Assembly (NCBI GenBank): GCA_021396245.1
Contig: WNYE01000010.1
Coordinates: forward strand, 474,673 to 538,672
Source: Sporothrix humicola
Taxonomy: Eukaryota > Ascomycota > Sordariomycetes > Ophiostomatales > Ophiostomataceae
DNA: 64,000 bases
Direction of reading: 5' to 3'
Both the position numbers and the translations under genes were made by a program. The notes beneath the pieces were generated by a model. The model was not told the origin of the DNA, did no database searches, and was given only the letters and a program-made list of their open reading frames with translations. Below, one piece after another: positions 60,779-64,000 of the stretch; position 1 is the first letter of the stretch; each line of letters opens with the position of its first letter.

Positions 60779-61398
60779 GCTCTGTATGTGAATAAAAGCA
60801 CAGAGCGCCTTCGAGAGTTGTAGGGCTGAAAGTATGTGACGCCTTTCTGTATAGAACATAAAATAAAAAATAAAAGAGAATAAAATAAAAAAGGCCAAAT
60901 TAAAAAATGGAAACAAACCCTCACAAAAGAAGAAGAAAAAAGCGGCATGCCCAGCTTTGAATGGCAGGAATTCAACAACAAGCGGTGAGCTATCAACAGG
61001 AGATAATAGATGTTTCTGGGGTGGCCGTGGGACCGCAGAAATACTGACATACAAGAATAAAGAGAGAGAAAAACCAAATAAGTCTCTGACGCCTGCACCC
61101 CCAACACATCATATCTATGGAGTACATTATGCTGAACACTTCTTCTCTTCTGCCTAACTGGCATGCCAAAAGATGATGACGCATTGAAGAGGAAGTGTAT
61201 CAACACGTCCATTGACCATTGACTGAGATGAAAGCATCTAATAGTAGGCCGAAGGCCGGCCTTGTTACGTTTATCATGCACATATATCGAGATAAAGGCG
61301 TCAGCTCGTCAGTTCAGGCGGCAGTTGCCACAACACCGGTGAAGGAAAACACGGTGCACAAATCATATCACATAAGTATTGATGGTTAGGTGGATATC

Positions 61399-61457
61399 AA
61401 GGCGTCCAGGGCGATAAAATGCGTATATTGCCCCATGACCTTGGTCTCGGACGCCTT
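61399..61457. repeat. 59-bp inverted pair with 9-bp ends AAGGCGTCC
   Basis: AAGGCGTCC at 61399-61407 and its exact reverse complement GGACGCCTT at 61449-61457 bracket a 41-bp AT-rich centre. No target-site duplication is seen at the outer borders. Confidence 0.6.
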
Positions 61458-63923
61458 TTTTTTATTTGGAAGGGGCAACTAGGGCTATGAGCGTATTAGG
61501 GCTACATGCCATTGGATCTTATTATGAATACTCATACGGTGGGGAAGCACGGATGACTGAACACTGGCGTGGAGGAGAGGGTAGTGAGAGCAGTAGGGGG
61601 GCGTGTAGTAGACATGTGCAAGAGGGTAGAGGAGCTGAGGAGATGGGCAGACGGTCTGCGAAAAGGGTAAGGATATTCGGCCGTTCTGATACATTATTGA
61701 TTGGAGAAGAAGGAAAGGAAAGAAAAAGAAAGGAAGGAATAAGAAATATTGGTCAGTGGTGGCAATGTCACGCAAGAAACGGAATAAAAAGGACGAGTAG
61801 GGTGGAAGCGGATGGATAGGGGGGAGGGGGTTGATTTATATCTTCCAATAAGACTATCTCGTCCGTGAATGTAGTTGGAGTTTGAATTGGTTGGTAGGTG
61901 TCCTTTTATTATCCTTACTATGTCTCTCTTTCCCCCAATATTCTCTTCTTTTCATTTTCCTAGCTTCTCATCTCACACAAGGGACATGGTTTGTTTGAAT
62001 TCAAAAGGGGGTTAAAGGGGGTTACATCACGAAAACAGCAAGCAATATATTGGCGTTCACGTGAAGTTTGCGTCTTACAGCAGCGTGAAAAGGAACAATA
62101 CGCCAGCATCATCCTAAAATTGGTCAAATTAGCCGGGGAAGTAAAGCCTGTGCTACGTATCGACGAGCAGTGTTTGGTTGTGGTTTCCTTTCTATTTGAA
62201 GGTTGGTCGCGTACGGTAAGGATCGTCGACTTGTCAAGCCCCATTTTCGACCATGCAGGCCGGCAGGGCTATCTGGGAAAGGTGCAAAGGAGTAAGTGGG
62301 AATAGGGCGAACGATTAAAGTTGTGAAAGGGGGAAACTAGGATATCAAAAAGCAAAGACAGATGATCATGGGGCATGGGTAGTAATCGAATGCCCAGGCA
62401 GCTTTAGCAAATCTTAAGTATACTGAATACGTGTTGCTTTTACGTGTTAACACAGGTAGTATGGATTTACAAGGCATAAGCCATAAGCGTCATTGATCCA
62501 AGTATTTGACCACATGAAGCACATTCTTTTTTGTTTTTTGTTGGTTACCCTGCAATGCAATTGATTATGAGTCGAGCGAGTCTTCGCGAAGAGTAGAGAA
62601 GAATCATCAGGGCTCGCATTGGTCGCCACCACTCGCTGCGCCGTTCCGTGTTTCTGACTAAAATGTACGGAGTATTTAACTCGGCAATGCCCCCTTTCAA
62701 AAGTTGCCTCCATGATCGCGTCGTATTCCGACTTTATCACCATTTCTTATTTTGCAGTCATTTTTACGAAAGCATTGCTCGTCCACGGCTGAAACTCGGC
62801 CGGCCCACACCAATTACATGTCGGAAGTTCCACCTCAGCGAAAACTTTCAGCTCACATGCTTACACCACACAGTGAAGGCTCAGCTGCCGTTATACAAGG
62901 AAGTCGCCTCTTACAATGTCTTTTTTGAAAAGGAAAAAAAAGTCACATCCCCACGCCTTGTGTCGATGTCTGTTTTTCATATCTTTGTTTTTACCTATTC
63001 ATCACCGATTTTCCCCTTTTCCCTTTCAAAAAGTGCCATCGGTGTCCATTAGAGGACAGTCTGACAAAACTTTTCATCGCACCCCACGGGAGCCCCCAAA
63101 AGGCGTAATTACCGCAGATAAGTCTTCTCTTTTCATGCCCCATTGAATAATCAATATCCCTCTCCTTCTGTCATGACGTGCAAAATAGGAGGGAGGGAGG
63201 CATGAAACCGGAGAAGCCGAGCCTTTCTCCTTGTCTCCGAGGGCCCAGGGCTTCCAGTTCGCGTTTATTGACAAGGCTGTGCTCCCAATTCAATCAGGGT
63301 CTTGATTCCATTTTTAGTGGCGACCGGGACCTTCCGAGGTGGGTCCATCGTAGGTTACTTCTTGCCGGGAAAGACTCGCCACTTCCTTCCTTGCTTGCAC
63401 CTCCTTTCATTATGTCATGGAACAGCATGCCTTCTGTCTCCTGATAAACATATCATATCGTCTACATGTCGTTTTTTTTTTTTTTCTTCCTTTTTTTTTC
63501 TTTTCTTTTCTTCCATTTAGTCTTTTCCAGTTCCTGTCCTGTCTTCCTTTTCTCCATCGCTGACCTCATCATAGATTTTATTCGTTCTCCTTTTTCTCTT
63601 CACACCGGCCCATCCTCCATCACCTGTTCGACACATGTTCTCGTTTCGTCCCTTGGCCGCCAACAGCTAACCAATACGGAAATGGCATGCTCCGTTGTAA
63701 CACAGTCACTCCGCAGCCCGTATCACCTATCAAGGAAACAAAATGTTGCCCTCTTCCGGCGGGAACTGTGGCAGTGAGGTGACTTTGAAGGGTTTTATTC
63801 AGGCGTCTAGGCGTTTTTGTAAGTGATGAGAAAGGGGAAGGGTGATGAGCTTTTGATGAAAGACGAATTCAACAGCTGCAACATTGATACGGCCAAACGA
63901 TCACGGAATTGAAACAGCGCAAC

Positions 63924-63924
<1 letters not shown>

Positions 63925-64000
<76 letters not shown>
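63925..64000 (+). repeat. A homopolymer of at least 76 nt, running off the window
   Basis: An unbroken A run from 63925 to the last base of the window. It may be a true homopolymer, the tail of a retroposed sequence or a sequencing or assembly artefact at a contig edge. What lies beyond is not visible. Confidence 0.9.

Larger units (their letters stand above)
59790..63924. other. Right-end spacer, no gene recognised
   Basis: AT-rich sequence with no recognisable coding gene. It includes a structured element at 60549-60602, a 9-bp tandem repeat at 60734-60778, AAGGCGTC words at 60838, 61295, 61399 and 61450, and a TACGGAGTA word at 62666. A T-rich tract lies near 63466-63510. Frames in the T-rich end (63302-63777) are compositional. 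Confidence 0.45.

Noticed and set aside
62005..62025. GGGGGTTAAAGGGGGTTAC as telomere-like repeat
   Set aside because: Only two imperfect units that do not match TTAGGG.

Overview
This window is nuclear DNA of a filamentous ascomycete (Pezizomycotina, most likely Sordariomycetes; I do not name a genus). The evidence is ten intact eukaryotic genes whose best family matches are fungal (Raptor/Kog1, Tea1-type kelch protein, Och1, Emc1, Ap4A phosphorylase), short introns with GT...AG ends and CTAAC-like branch sites, an intron-bearing nuclear tRNA-Leu, and GC-richer exons set in AT-richer spacers. I see no prophage, CRISPR array, intact transposon, viral gene or secondary-metabolite cluster.

Layout, left to right: Raptor/KOG1 (-, 45-4899); a 6.9 kb divergent spacer; Tea1/KelA-like kelch coiled-coil protein (+, 11807-16731); RNA 3'-phosphate cyclase-like protein (+, 17828-19438); ACSF2-like acyl-CoA ligase (-, 19702-22026); OCH1 mannosyltransferase (-, 23679-24943); a 6.9 kb spacer; BNA6 quinolinate phosphoribosyltransferase (-, 31829-32806), divergent from a NADAR-domain protein (+, 33834-34454); Ap4A phosphorylase APA2 (+, 35353-36575); EMC1 (-, 36987-40025); a 10.4 kb spacer; an Est1-type DNA/RNA-binding-domain protein (+, 50386-54225); then a 9.8 kb tail holding only tRNA-Leu(CAG) and tRNA-Gly(GCC), ending in a homopolymer A run.

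The genes are mostly housekeeping: TORC1 signalling (Raptor), polarity (Tea1), Golgi N-glycan extension (Och1), ER membrane-protein insertion (Emc1), fatty-acid activation, and a small group concerned with NAD or dinucleotide metabolism (BNA6, NADAR, APA2). About half of the window is non-coding. Several leaders are long and strongly pyrimidine-rich on the coding strand. The right-hand spacers carry recurring short words (AAGGCGTC, GACAAGGC, TACGGAGTA) and small tandem repeats that the genes do not explain. These are the least ordinary signals here. Apart from these words I found no convincing new system.
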